From assembly GCA_934098345.1 (NCBI GenBank), contig CAKONX010000015.1, forward strand, positions 1 to 20,630: DNA of 20,630 bases, given 5' to 3'. Within the stretch, counting starts at the first letter, position 1; each line of letters starts with the position of its first letter. The notes under the pieces are model-generated. The model was not told the DNA's origin and ran no database searches. It saw nothing but the letters and a program-made list of their open reading frames with translations. The DNA is from an uncultured Bacilli bacterium. Its GTDB lineage: Bacteria; Bacillota_I; Bacilli_A; RF39; UBA660. Shown piece after piece: positions 1-5,653 of the stretch. Both the position numbers and the translations under genes were made by a program.

Positions 1-3
1 AGA

Positions 4-30
4 ACCTATTTATCACTCAATCATAAAATA
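4..30 (+). promoter_or_regulatory. Sigma-K-like promoter of the spore coat gene
   Basis: Seen: AC at 4-5, a 16-base spacer, then CATAAAATA at 22-30, which fits the Bacillus sigma-K pattern (AC, 16-17 bases, CATANNNTA). Transcription would start near 38, leaving about 24 bases before the ATG. No sigma-A pair is evident here. Mother-cell expression suits a coat protein. The short, degenerate consensus keeps this tentative. Confidence 0.5.
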
Positions 31-61
31 TAGTGAGTATATATGAAAGGGTGAAAATTTT

Positions 62-523
62 ATGAATAATACTGAAACTTGCTGTGGAAATAATAATAGT
101 ATTGCTGATATCTTAAAAGTAATCCTTATCTTACAACAAAATGCATGTCCTGAGTCTTGCTTAGATTCATGTGATAGACCTATGTTAGGTGGAGGACCAA
201 ATTGTTTGATATGTAATACTAGACCAGTAATGTTGTATACTTGCTGCGGTAATGGTACTCCTTGGAGTATGCCAGTAAGCAAAGATTTAACAACTGTATG
301 TGGAAATCCTCAAGTAAATAATTGTAGTTATGAATGTTCTAATGTATTTAGAGTAGAAAAACTAGATGGAAACACTGCAACATTCAGGGTGTTAATACAA
401 AACCCAGAAGAAAGTTGCTGTAATTCTCAACCATACTTAGCAACAAATAGTTTCTTCACAATGGATTTATCTTGCTGCTGCGTTATTCGTTGTTTAAATG
501 ATACTTATGTAGACTGCGTATAA
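62..523 (+). CDS. Cys-rich spore coat protein, CotY/CotZ-like
   Basis: This 153-residue protein has 19 cysteines, many in pairs or a triplet, and no signal peptide or clear membrane segment. The second half carries the CotY/CotZ pattern: VFRVEKLDGNTATFRVLI around residues 93-110 and the closing stretch FFTMDLSCCCVIRCLN near residues 129-144, which matches the end of Bacillus CotZ. CotY and CotZ are disulfide-crosslinked proteins of the coat/crust assembled by the mother cell, so a structural role in the outer spore layers is inferred. Length is typical of the family. The ATG at 62 follows a weak site (AAAGGG, 46-51). A sigma-K-like promoter lies upstream and a terminator overlaps the stop, so it is probably monocistronic. 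Confidence 0.85.
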   Translation: MNNTETCCGNNNSIADILKVILILQQNACPESCLDSCDRPMLGGGPNCLICNTRPVMLYTCCGNGTPWSMPVSKDLTTVCGNPQVNNCSYECSNVFRVEKLDGNTATFRVLIQNPEESCCNSQPYLATNSFFTMDLSCCCVIRCLNDTYVDCV

Positions 524-540
524 CGCAGTTTTATTTTGTT
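513..540 (+). terminator. Intrinsic terminator of the coat gene
   Basis: ACTGCG (513-518) pairs with CGCAGT (524-529) and is followed by a T-rich run. The TAA stop (521-523) sits in the hairpin loop. A second, bulged hairpin (544-550 with 557-564, then T5) follows directly and may be a back-up terminator. Confidence 0.7.
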
Positions 541-570
541 TAAGGCTAGATTTAGTTCTAGTCCTTTTTG

Positions 571-599
571 TTGCAATAAAAAATCGTTAGTGTTATAAT
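571..599 (+). promoter_or_regulatory. Sigma-A promoter of the amidoligase operon
   Basis: TTGCAA (571-576), a 17-base spacer and TATAAT (594-599) predict a start near 606. The leader TGCAC (604-608) can pair with GTGCA (618-622), which overlaps the AGGGG ribosome site, so a small hairpin could tune initiation. Confidence 0.75.
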
Positions 600-624
600 A
601 ACATGCACTTTTAAGGGGTGCACT

Positions 625-1464
625 ATGGCAAAGAAAAAAAGAAAAAATAGGGCTAATCGTAAAGAAAATATTAAAAGAGCTAAAGTAATAAAATCTTATA
701 AAGCAAATTTGAGTTTATTAGAATGTAGAATAAATGAACAAGAAAAAGTAGTAAAAAAAGCTAAAAATATCAAGAATTTGCGTATTACTAAATATGCTTT
801 AAAAAAATCATTCTCATATATTCTTATATCTGGTTTAATAATTGCTGGATCAAAAAAAATAGGTTTAGGTTATCCATTTTATCGTGATCAAAAAGTAAAA
901 GTAGCGAATTATAGTTTAGAAAGAGATGTTGATGGTTTAATTTTAGCAGATAAAATTTATGAATATTACACAATTTTTTCTAAACCAACATCTAAAATAA
1001 CAGTTTACTCTCCATGGAAAGAATTACCTAATGGTAAATGCGAAAGAGAAAAAACAACTTATAAGTTAGAAGCAAATAAGGAAATATATGATGCTTTCTT
1101 TAAAGAAGATTATGCATTTATATTTGATAACTTAAAAGAAGTAGATAAAGAAACAGAAGTTTCTCATGATGAAAATACTGAGTATAAATTTCTTATTGAA
1201 GCTAGTATAAATTTTAATGATAAAGAAGATCGTATTTATTGTTTAGAAAGTCTTCAAGATAATGTTTGCTGTAGTATAACAATTTTGATGTTGTTTGTAT
1301 ATATAAATGCTTTTAAAGCTTATATGGATTTAAAAACATATGAAGAAACTATAAATGAATATAAAGAAGAATATGAAAAAGAAATTGAAAAATTAGAAGA
1401 ATTAAAAAATAAGCATACTGAGGCTGTAAAGCATTTGGAATTTATTAAAGTAAATGGGTGTTAA
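625..1464 (+). CDS. Two-TM membrane protein, first gene of the amidoligase operon
   Basis: I do not recognise a family for this 279-residue protein. Visible parts: a very basic N-terminus (about residues 1-25, mostly Lys/Arg/Asn), a helical stretch, a membrane segment near 62-76, a loop or outer domain of about 135 residues, a second membrane segment near 214-230, and a charged coiled-coil tail (235-272). The ends would lie inside and the middle outside. It resembles the next gene in layout and in one stretch, WKELPNGKCEREKTTYKL (130-147) here against WKEIGNGFYERTITYYKI there, so the two are probably diverged paralogues. AGGGG at 615-618 serves the ATG at 625. It may be a substrate or membrane partner of the ligase encoded downstream; that is inference. 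Confidence 0.8.
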   Translation: MAKKKRKNRANRKENIKRAKVIKSYKANLSLLECRINEQEKVVKKAKNIKNLRITKYALKKSFSYILISGLIIAGSKKIGLGYPFYRDQKVKVANYSLERDVDGLILADKIYEYYTIFSKPTSKITVYSPWKELPNGKCEREKTTYKLEANKEIYDAFFKEDYAFIFDNLKEVDKETEVSHDENTEYKFLIEASINFNDKEDRIYCLESLQDNVCCSITILMLFVYINAFKAYMDLKTYEETINEYKEEYEKEIEKLEELKNKHTEAVKHLEFIKVNGC

Positions 1465-1466
1465 TT

Positions 1467-2285
1467 ATGAGAAAAAATGTTGTTAATCAATATATAAAAG
1501 ATACTAAAATCCTAGAATATAAAGTAAAATATCCTAATCTTTTTAATGCCTATTATGAAATATTAGAAATATCTACTAAATTTGGCATTATCAGTGCTCC
1601 TAATATTATTTCTCTTTTTGTTGCCTCTACGATAGTTTCATCAATTATGGGTTCATTTAATCATTCACCATTTGAGTTAGATGAAAAAGAAGTTTTTGCT
1701 AATTCAAAAACAACTTATTATGGAATTGAAAAAAGTATTGATACCATATCCTTTGATGAGAGTTTTACTAATTCATTAGAGTATACTACAGCATGGAAAG
1801 AAATAGGTAATGGTTTTTATGAAAGAACTATTACTTATTATAAAATTCCTATTGAAGGAGAAATAAGTAATAATGAAGAGATATTATCTTTATCTAAAGA
1901 AGCTTTGGATGAACTTTATGAAAATAAAACTATTGAGACAGTTTCAAAAAATTATTTAACTGATGAAGATAATAGATTTAATGAAGAAACAGTTGTTTTA
2001 GAAATAGATAATGGTAAAAGTGAAAAAGATGTAAAAATTGAAAAACAATCTATTTCAGAACAAATATTTTTAGATGGTTTTATTCATTTTCTTATTTCTT
2101 TCATTAGTGGTAATTTAATGGGGAATTTTATTAAAGATAAAATTTTAAAAATAAAAAGAGTAATAAAAAGTAGAAAATATATAGATAAAAATGACTTAGA
2201 AGAAATGAAAAAAGTAATTGAGTTTAGAAAACAAAATATAGAATTGCTAGAAGATAATAAAAGATTAAAGAAGGTGTTGAAATAA
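1467..2285 (+). CDS. Two-TM membrane protein, paralogue of the preceding gene
   Basis: This 272-residue protein has the same layout as its upstream neighbour: a cytoplasmic start, a membrane segment near residues 41-61, an outer domain with the shared stretch WKEIGNGFYERTITYYKI (110-127), a second membrane segment near 200-221, and a basic coiled-coil tail. ATG 1467 is preferred over the in-frame GTG 1458 because GGGTG at 1456-1460 is correctly spaced for it and it falls two bases after the previous stop. Its stop overlaps the start of the amidoligase by one base (TAATG), so translation is probably coupled. Function is unknown. The two proteins may form a hetero-oligomer in the membrane. Confidence 0.8.
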   Translation: MRKNVVNQYIKDTKILEYKVKYPNLFNAYYEILEISTKFGIISAPNIISLFVASTIVSSIMGSFNHSPFELDEKEVFANSKTTYYGIEKSIDTISFDESFTNSLEYTTAWKEIGNGFYERTITYYKIPIEGEISNNEEILSLSKEALDELYENKTIETVSKNYLTDEDNRFNEETVVLEIDNGKSEKDVKIEKQSISEQIFLDGFIHFLISFISGNLMGNFIKDKILKIKRVIKSRKYIDKNDLEEMKKVIEFRKQNIELLEDNKRLKKVLK

Positions 2286-3283
2286 TGGAACTTTTTAAAA
2301 GTAATGAAAATGATTCTTTTTCAACACTAAATCGTACAGATTTAAGAGAATTGTTAATTTATCTAAGCAAGTATTATATTACATATCGTGAAACAATTGG
2401 ATTACCTGATTATATTACTTTTGGAACTGAAATAGAATATGAGCAAGAAAGTAGCGATATTATATACGAAATAAGTAAATTCATGAATCGAAATTACAAA
2501 TCGTGGGAAGTCAAAAGCGATAATTCTTTAGAAGATGGTGGAGATGAATTAGCATCACCGATTTTAACGGATGAAAAAAGTGTTTGGATTGATCTTAAAA
2601 ATATATGTGAGTATCTTAAAAGTAAAGGATGTAAAGCAGATAAATATGCTGGAGCACATATTCATTATGGAGCAATGATTTTAGGAAATGATTATACTAA
2701 ATGGAAAGATTTTATAAAATTGTATGTTCCTTATGAACATATATTATATAGATTTGCTTACGGAGAAATGACTTCATTTAGAAAAGAAGAATATCATTAT
2801 GCATATCCAACAATGGATATTTTAAAGGAAATTTATAATATAAATAAAAAAAGAAGCTTTAGTGAATTTATTAGGTCATTTAAATCTTATGATAAATATA
2901 ATGGTGTGAATTTGGCAATTAGAGAAGTAGGAAAAGAAGTAATTGGTCCAAAAGATACAATAGAATTTAGAAATCCAAATGGAACAATAAATCCAATTGT
3001 TTGGCAAAATAATATAAATGCTTATGGTAAGCTTTTAAAAGCAATTAGAGAAGAAAAATTGGATAGAGGATTTTTAACTTATAAATTTGAACGTTTAAGC
3101 AAACCTTATAAAGAAATTAAATTTTTATATAATGAAATAGATTTAAAAAACGTTCTTGAATTTGTTGATTTAATATTTGATAATAATTTAGATAAACTAA
3201 ATTTTTTAAGACAATATCTTGGAAATTTTAAAGGAGTTTATGAAGATGAAGAACATGTTTATAAAAAACGTTTTACAAAATAA
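2285..3283 (+). CDS. Amidoligase_2-family (glutamine-synthetase-fold) amide ligase
   Basis: This 332-residue protein has the motif series of the putative amidoligase family (PF12224 type): FGTEIEYE (46-53), DNSLEDGGDELASPIL (79-94), AGAHIHYG (122-129) and TIEFRNPNGT (225-234). In glutamine-synthetase/GCS-fold ligases such acidic and His residues bind metal and ATP, and the enzymes join a carboxylate to an amine. The substrate is unknown. It has no signal or membrane segment, so it acts in the cytoplasm. It follows two membrane proteins and overlaps a gamma-glutamylcyclotransferase-like gene, a partner already noted for this ligase family in comparative genomics. Together they suggest making and undoing an amide bond on a peptide or envelope component. 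The family call is firm; the role is inferred. Confidence 0.82.
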   Translation: MELFKSNENDSFSTLNRTDLRELLIYLSKYYITYRETIGLPDYITFGTEIEYEQESSDIIYEISKFMNRNYKSWEVKSDNSLEDGGDELASPILTDEKSVWIDLKNICEYLKSKGCKADKYAGAHIHYGAMILGNDYTKWKDFIKLYVPYEHILYRFAYGEMTSFRKEEYHYAYPTMDILKEIYNINKKRSFSEFIRSFKSYDKYNGVNLAIREVGKEVIGPKDTIEFRNPNGTINPIVWQNNINAYGKLLKAIREEKLDRGFLTYKFERLSKPYKEIKFLYNEIDLKNVLEFVDLIFDNNLDKLNFLRQYLGNFKGVYEDEEHVYKKRFTK

Positions 3284-3758
3284 AAAATTTTATTATTTAG
3301 CTTATGGAAGTAATTTGAATTTATATCATCTTTCAAATATGAGTGAAGGAGCAAGGGTTGTAGGCACCACTAAGCTCAATGGATATCGTTTAGTGTTTAA
3401 AGGAAGTGCAGATAATTATGCTTATTTAACTATTGAAAAATGTCCAGAATCTAGTGTTCCTTTAGGTATATTTTCTATACCAATGGAAGATATGGAAGTA
3501 TTAGATAAATATGAAGGATATCCTGTTTTGTATGATAGAGTTACAATGCCAGTTATAATTGATGGTAAAAAAGAAGAAGCATATATTTATATAATGAAGC
3601 CAGAATTTGATTATTATTTACCTTCAAAAGGTTATATTGCTACATGTGAAGAAGGATATGAAGATTTTGGCTTTGACTATAAATTTTTAGATCAAGCTTT
3701 AGAAACAACTAAAGATAATATAGCTTCCAGATTAACAAAAAGACTAACGATAGATTAA
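3246..3758 (+). CDS. Gamma-glutamylcyclotransferase (GGCT/AIG2-like) protein
   Basis: From ATG 3246 the protein has 170 residues, usual for GGCT/AIG2-like proteins. It carries the nucleotide-loop-like motif YGSN (20-23), PLGIFSI (72-78) and the catalytic-type Glu in KYEGYP (E90). This fold cleaves gamma-glutamyl amides and releases 5-oxoproline. AAGGAG at 3231-3236 lies 9 bases before ATG 3246 but only 3 before ATG 3240, so 3246 is preferred; the open frame extends back to a TTG at 3219. The gene overlaps the end of the amidoligase by 38 bases, so the two are made together. It could reverse or edit the ligase product; this is inference from the pairing. A terminator overlaps its stop. Confidence 0.85.
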   Translation: MKNMFIKNVLQNKKFYYLAYGSNLNLYHLSNMSEGARVVGTTKLNGYRLVFKGSADNYAYLTIEKCPESSVPLGIFSIPMEDMEVLDKYEGYPVLYDRVTMPVIIDGKKEEAYIYIMKPEFDYYLPSKGYIATCEEGYEDFGFDYKFLDQALETTKDNIASRLTKRLTID

Positions 3759-3781
3759 CGTGTTAAAAACACGTTTTTTTA
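3757..3781 (+). terminator. Intrinsic terminator of the amidoligase operon
   Basis: AACGTGT (3757-3763) pairs with ACACGTT (3769-3775) around a five-base loop and runs into a T tract. The stem begins inside the TAA stop. Confidence 0.88.
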
Positions 3782-3820
3782 TATTTTAGGTTCTAATTTT
3801 GTCGATAAATGTTGAATCTA

Positions 3821-3848
3821 TTGACAGGCAAATTTAAAACTTTATAAT
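3821..3848 (+). promoter_or_regulatory. Promoter of the hydrophobic-peptide mRNA, copy 1
   Basis: TTGACA (3821-3826), a 16-base spacer and TATAAT (3843-3848): close to perfect sigma-A boxes. The start would fall near 3855, just before the repeat arm at 3857, so the repeat forms the very 5' end of the transcript. Confidence 0.8.
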
Positions 3849-3948
3849 AACCACTCGAGAAGCAAGAAAAAGATGCTTATCACATTCCAAAGAGAGGCTA
3901 AAATTCAGGAGGGTTTTGGTTAAGCAGTACAAAAAGGAGTGTGATACG

Positions 3949-4026
3949 ATGAAGAAAGATAATCAAATAAGATTACTTTATTTAATCGTTTTTATATTGC
4001 TAGTAATAATATTAAAATTATTATAG
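3949..4026 (+). CDS. Small hydrophobic peptide, putative type I toxin, copy 1
   Basis: A 25-codon frame begins MKKDNQIRLLYLIVF and continues as a single hydrophobic segment ending in KLL. It has a polar, basic N-terminus and one membrane span, as in type I toxins such as Fst or TisB, though I see no sequence match to a named family. AAGGAG (3934-3939) lies 9 bases before the ATG. GGAGTGTGATA (3936-3946) can pair over 11 bases (one G-U) with 3878-3888 in the 5' leader, which would hide the ribosome site. The same leader segment can instead pair with 4075-4089 at the 3' end. An antisense RNA gene overlaps the downstream part. A second copy encodes a different peptide with the same shape. Toxicity is untested. 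Confidence 0.65.
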   Translation: MKKDNQIRLLYLIVFILLVIILKLL

Positions 4027-4030
4027 CAAT

Positions 4031-4118
4031 TAAAAAAGCATCTTTATTCTACTGAATAAAGGTGCTACCCATAAAATGTGGTAAGCATCAGCCTCTTAAG
4101 AAACTCTTGCTTCTCACT
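4031..4118 (-). ncRNA. Antisense RNA (putative antitoxin), copy 1
   Basis: A minus-strand promoter at 4125-4153 would start an RNA near 4118, and a minus-strand terminator ends it near 4031, giving about 88 nt. It is complementary to the 3' part of the peptide transcript, from just after the stop codon to the end of the outer repeat. Its own 5' end starts with almost the same sequence as the peptide mRNA, because the locus is bounded by inverted repeats. This convergent arrangement is typical of type I antitoxins (RatA/TxpA, RNAII/Fst). No peptide is evident in it. Confidence 0.68.
4032..4066 (-). terminator. Terminator of antisense RNA, copy 1
   Basis: On the minus strand a 13-bp stem (4054-4066 with 4037-4049, one G-U, four-base loop) runs into six Us (A6 at 4032-4037 on +). 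On the plus strand there is no U tract, so it stops only the antisense transcript. Confidence 0.85.
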
Positions 4119-4124
4119 AAATTA

Positions 4125-4153
4125 AATATAACACGAACTTTACAACTTTTCAA
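4125..4153 (-). promoter_or_regulatory. Promoter of antisense RNA, copy 1
   Basis: Minus strand: TTGAAA (4153-4148), a 17-base spacer, then TATATT (4130-4125). The equivalent promoter, also with a 17-base spacer, is kept in copy 2. Confidence 0.75.
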
Positions 4154-4162
4154 CAGAAAAAT

Positions 4163-4190
4163 TTGACAATCGGGGGGGGTATTATATACT
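4163..4190 (+). promoter_or_regulatory. Promoter with a G8 tract in its spacer
   Basis: TTGACA (4163-4168) and TATACT (4185-4190) are 16 bases apart. The spacer contains eight consecutive Gs (4172-4179), a striking run in such AT-rich DNA. Gain of one G would make the spacer an optimal 17 and loss would make it 15, so slippage could change expression of the exported protein downstream. Confidence 0.75.
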
Positions 4191-4222
4191 AAAAATGTAA
4201 AAAAATAGAGGAGTTGTGAACA

Positions 4223-5416
4223 ATGAAAAATAAAGCGAGTATAGTGGTTGCTATACTATTATTGGCAGTAGGATTTGCTGCCGTATCAACAACGTTGATA
4301 ATTAACGGAAATGCAAAAATAGGAGAAAATACAGATGACTTTTCTGTAATATTCACTGCAGCAACATTAGATGGAACAGATGTATATGCAAATGTAATAA
4401 GTCAAGATAAGAAAACGATAACATTTGAAACAAGTGATTTAAAAACATTAAATCAAACATCAGTATTAAATTATGAAGTAACAAATAATTCAGCAAACTA
4501 TGATGCTGAAGTACAAGTAAATTGTAAAGTGAAAGATAATGTAGAAGCAAAATACACAAATATTAAAAATGAACTTGAAAATAATGCAACGAAAGTATTA
4601 TCAGAAAATTCAGTTAACGGAACATTGACAGTAACATTAAACAAGACTGCAATCGAAGAAGTAAGAGAAGAATATGTATGTGAATTAACATTTAATGCTG
4701 TTGAAAGAGACACAGTTGGTGTACAATTAACTCAATTTGAAAAAGATGCTTGGCCAACAATAGCATCAAATATAAAAGCAGGAAATACAGATAAATATAA
4801 TGTAGGAGATACAAAAAAAGTCGACTTAGGAGATTTAGGAACACATGAAGTTCGAATATCGAATATGAGTGCATGTACGACTGAAACAAGTGAAACAGCA
4901 TGTGGATTTGTAGTAGAGTTTGCCGATGTAATAACAGAACAACAATTTAATGGCACAAATGTTAATAAAGGCGGATGGAAAGATTCAAAGTTGCGTACAT
5001 ATATAAATGAAACAATATATAATGCACTTCCAATTGACCTACAAAATATTATAGTCTCTACCAAAGTAATTTCAGGACACGGAAAAAGTGATTCTACAAA
5101 TTTTGAAACACAAGATAAACTTTACTTGCTAAACGCACAAGAAGTATGGAAAGATGCAACAAGTGATAAGGTAAGTAATTATGATACATCATATAACAAA
5201 ACAAAGCAACTGGATTATTATAAAAATCAAGGAGTAACAACAAATAGTTATGCATCTGCAATAAAGCAATATAATGGAAGAAACACAATGTGGTGGCTTC
5301 GTTCTGCTGTTTCTTATTTTACTGACACTTTCCTTATTGTTCATGATGATGGTCGTTACATAATAGGAGATGCAAATACTTCCAACGGCATCTCTCCAGC
5401 TTTCCGAATTGCATAA
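4223..5416 (+). CDS. Exported TasA-like protein with DUF6273/C-type-lectin-like end
   Basis: 397 residues. Residues 1-30 are a basic start plus hydrophobic segment (signal peptide or anchor) ending near VSTTLIINGNAKI. Residues 35-165 look like the TasA/camelysin-type beta domain (my reading of the pattern). The C-terminal part, about 175-397, resembles DUF6273, with the closing motif WWLRSA (357-362) ... GISPAFRIA, a C-type-lectin-like ending. GAGGAG (4208-4213) serves the ATG. The first half is nearly identical to the gene at 14617, including an exact 86-base repeat. The last 40 codons are poor in A: about 12% A over roughly 65 bases from 5291, against 48% in 5161-5220, with 21 consecutive NNY codons (5297-5359). 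No LPXTG motif is present. Likely a surface protein with a variable tip. Confidence 0.75.
   Translation: MKNKASIVVAILLLAVGFAAVSTTLIINGNAKIGENTDDFSVIFTAATLDGTDVYANVISQDKKTITFETSDLKTLNQTSVLNYEVTNNSANYDAEVQVNCKVKDNVEAKYTNIKNELENNATKVLSENSVNGTLTVTLNKTAIEEVREEYVCELTFNAVERDTVGVQLTQFEKDAWPTIASNIKAGNTDKYNVGDTKKVDLGDLGTHEVRISNMSACTTETSETACGFVVEFADVITEQQFNGTNVNKGGWKDSKLRTYINETIYNALPIDLQNIIVSTKVISGHGKSDSTNFETQDKLYLLNAQEVWKDATSDKVSNYDTSYNKTKQLDYYKNQGVTTNSYASAIKQYNGRNTMWWLRSAVSYFTDTFLIVHDDGRYIIGDANTSNGISPAFRIA
5291..5416 (+). other. Candidate DGR variable region, gene at 4223
   Basis: The C-terminal coding stretch starting at WWLRSA changes composition abruptly: A falls to about 12% in the first 65 bases and codons from 5297 to 5359 all end in T or C. 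Adenine-directed mutagenesis of AAY codons in a template would leave exactly NNY codons in a C-type-lectin-like C-terminus. No template repeat or reverse transcriptase is visible in the window, so the call rests on composition and domain type. Confidence 0.42.
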
Positions 5417-5419
5417 CTT

Positions 5420-5446
5420 AAAGAAGATTAATTCTTCTTTTTTTAT
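5420..5446 (+). terminator. Intrinsic terminator after the TasA-like gene
   Basis: AAAGAAGA (5420-5427) pairs with TCTTCTTT (5433-5440) around TTAAT and is followed by more Ts. Confidence 0.85.
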
Positions 5447-5464
5447 TTGTTCATATAATTAAAT

Positions 5465-5644
5465 ATGAATAAGTTATTATTAGAAATTATATTAATAGTT
5501 ATAATTGGTTTTTCAGTAAGTATATGTATACTTTACTTAAATTATTTTGAAGTAGGGTATAATTTTTTTGATTATGTTAAACATAGTCTTGTATATATAT
5601 TATCTATATTAATTAGTTCTTTTGTTTTATATAGAATAAAATAG
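5465..5644 (+). CDS. Small two-TM membrane protein (59 aa), hypothetical
   Basis: An open frame of 59 codons (MNKLLLEIILIVIIGF..., ending FVLYRIK) forms two hydrophobic helices near residues 4-25 and 41-56 joined by a short polar loop. It ends 9 bases before the next gene and reads in the same direction. There is no clear ribosome site: TATAAT at 5454-5459 would start transcription near the ATG itself, so it would be leaderless, or the box is used only for the gene downstream. I recognise no family. The even hydrophobic pattern and fit between neighbours favour a real gene, with moderate doubt. Confidence 0.45.
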   Translation: MNKLLLEIILIVIIGFSVSICILYLNYFEVGYNFFDYVKHSLVYILSILISSFVLYRIK

Positions 5645-5653
5645 GGAGGTCAT

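Larger units (their letters stand above)
3857..4115. repeat. Nested inverted repeats of two-RNA locus 1
   Basis: Outer arm GAGAAGCAAG (3857-3866) is the exact complement of 4106-4115. Arm GATGCTTATCACATT (3872-3886) pairs over 15 bases with 4075-4089, with one G-U. Arm AGAGGCT (3893-3899) matches 4090-4096. The arms flank the small peptide gene and lie just inside two promoters that face each other. The same design, with base changes that mostly keep pairing, recurs at 16334-16597. Confidence 0.85.

Noticed and set aside
13..282. Minus-strand open frame opposite the coat gene
   Set aside because: It is the reverse shadow of a clear CotY/CotZ-like gene, with no ribosome site and no family features. 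The same holds for the minus-strand frames within 4353-5288, 10973-11602, 14523-16081 and 17528-17752.
1458..1466. GTG 1458 as start of the second membrane protein
   Set aside because: GTG lies inside the ribosome site that fits ATG 1467.
3916..4026. Longer peptide from TTG 3916 after AGGAGGG
   Set aside because: The ribosome site would be only 2 bases from TTG, and copy 2 has no equivalent AGGAGGG or upstream start.
4032..4066. Terminator for the + strand peptide mRNA
   Set aside because: No U tract follows on the plus strand in either copy; the U tract is on the minus strand.
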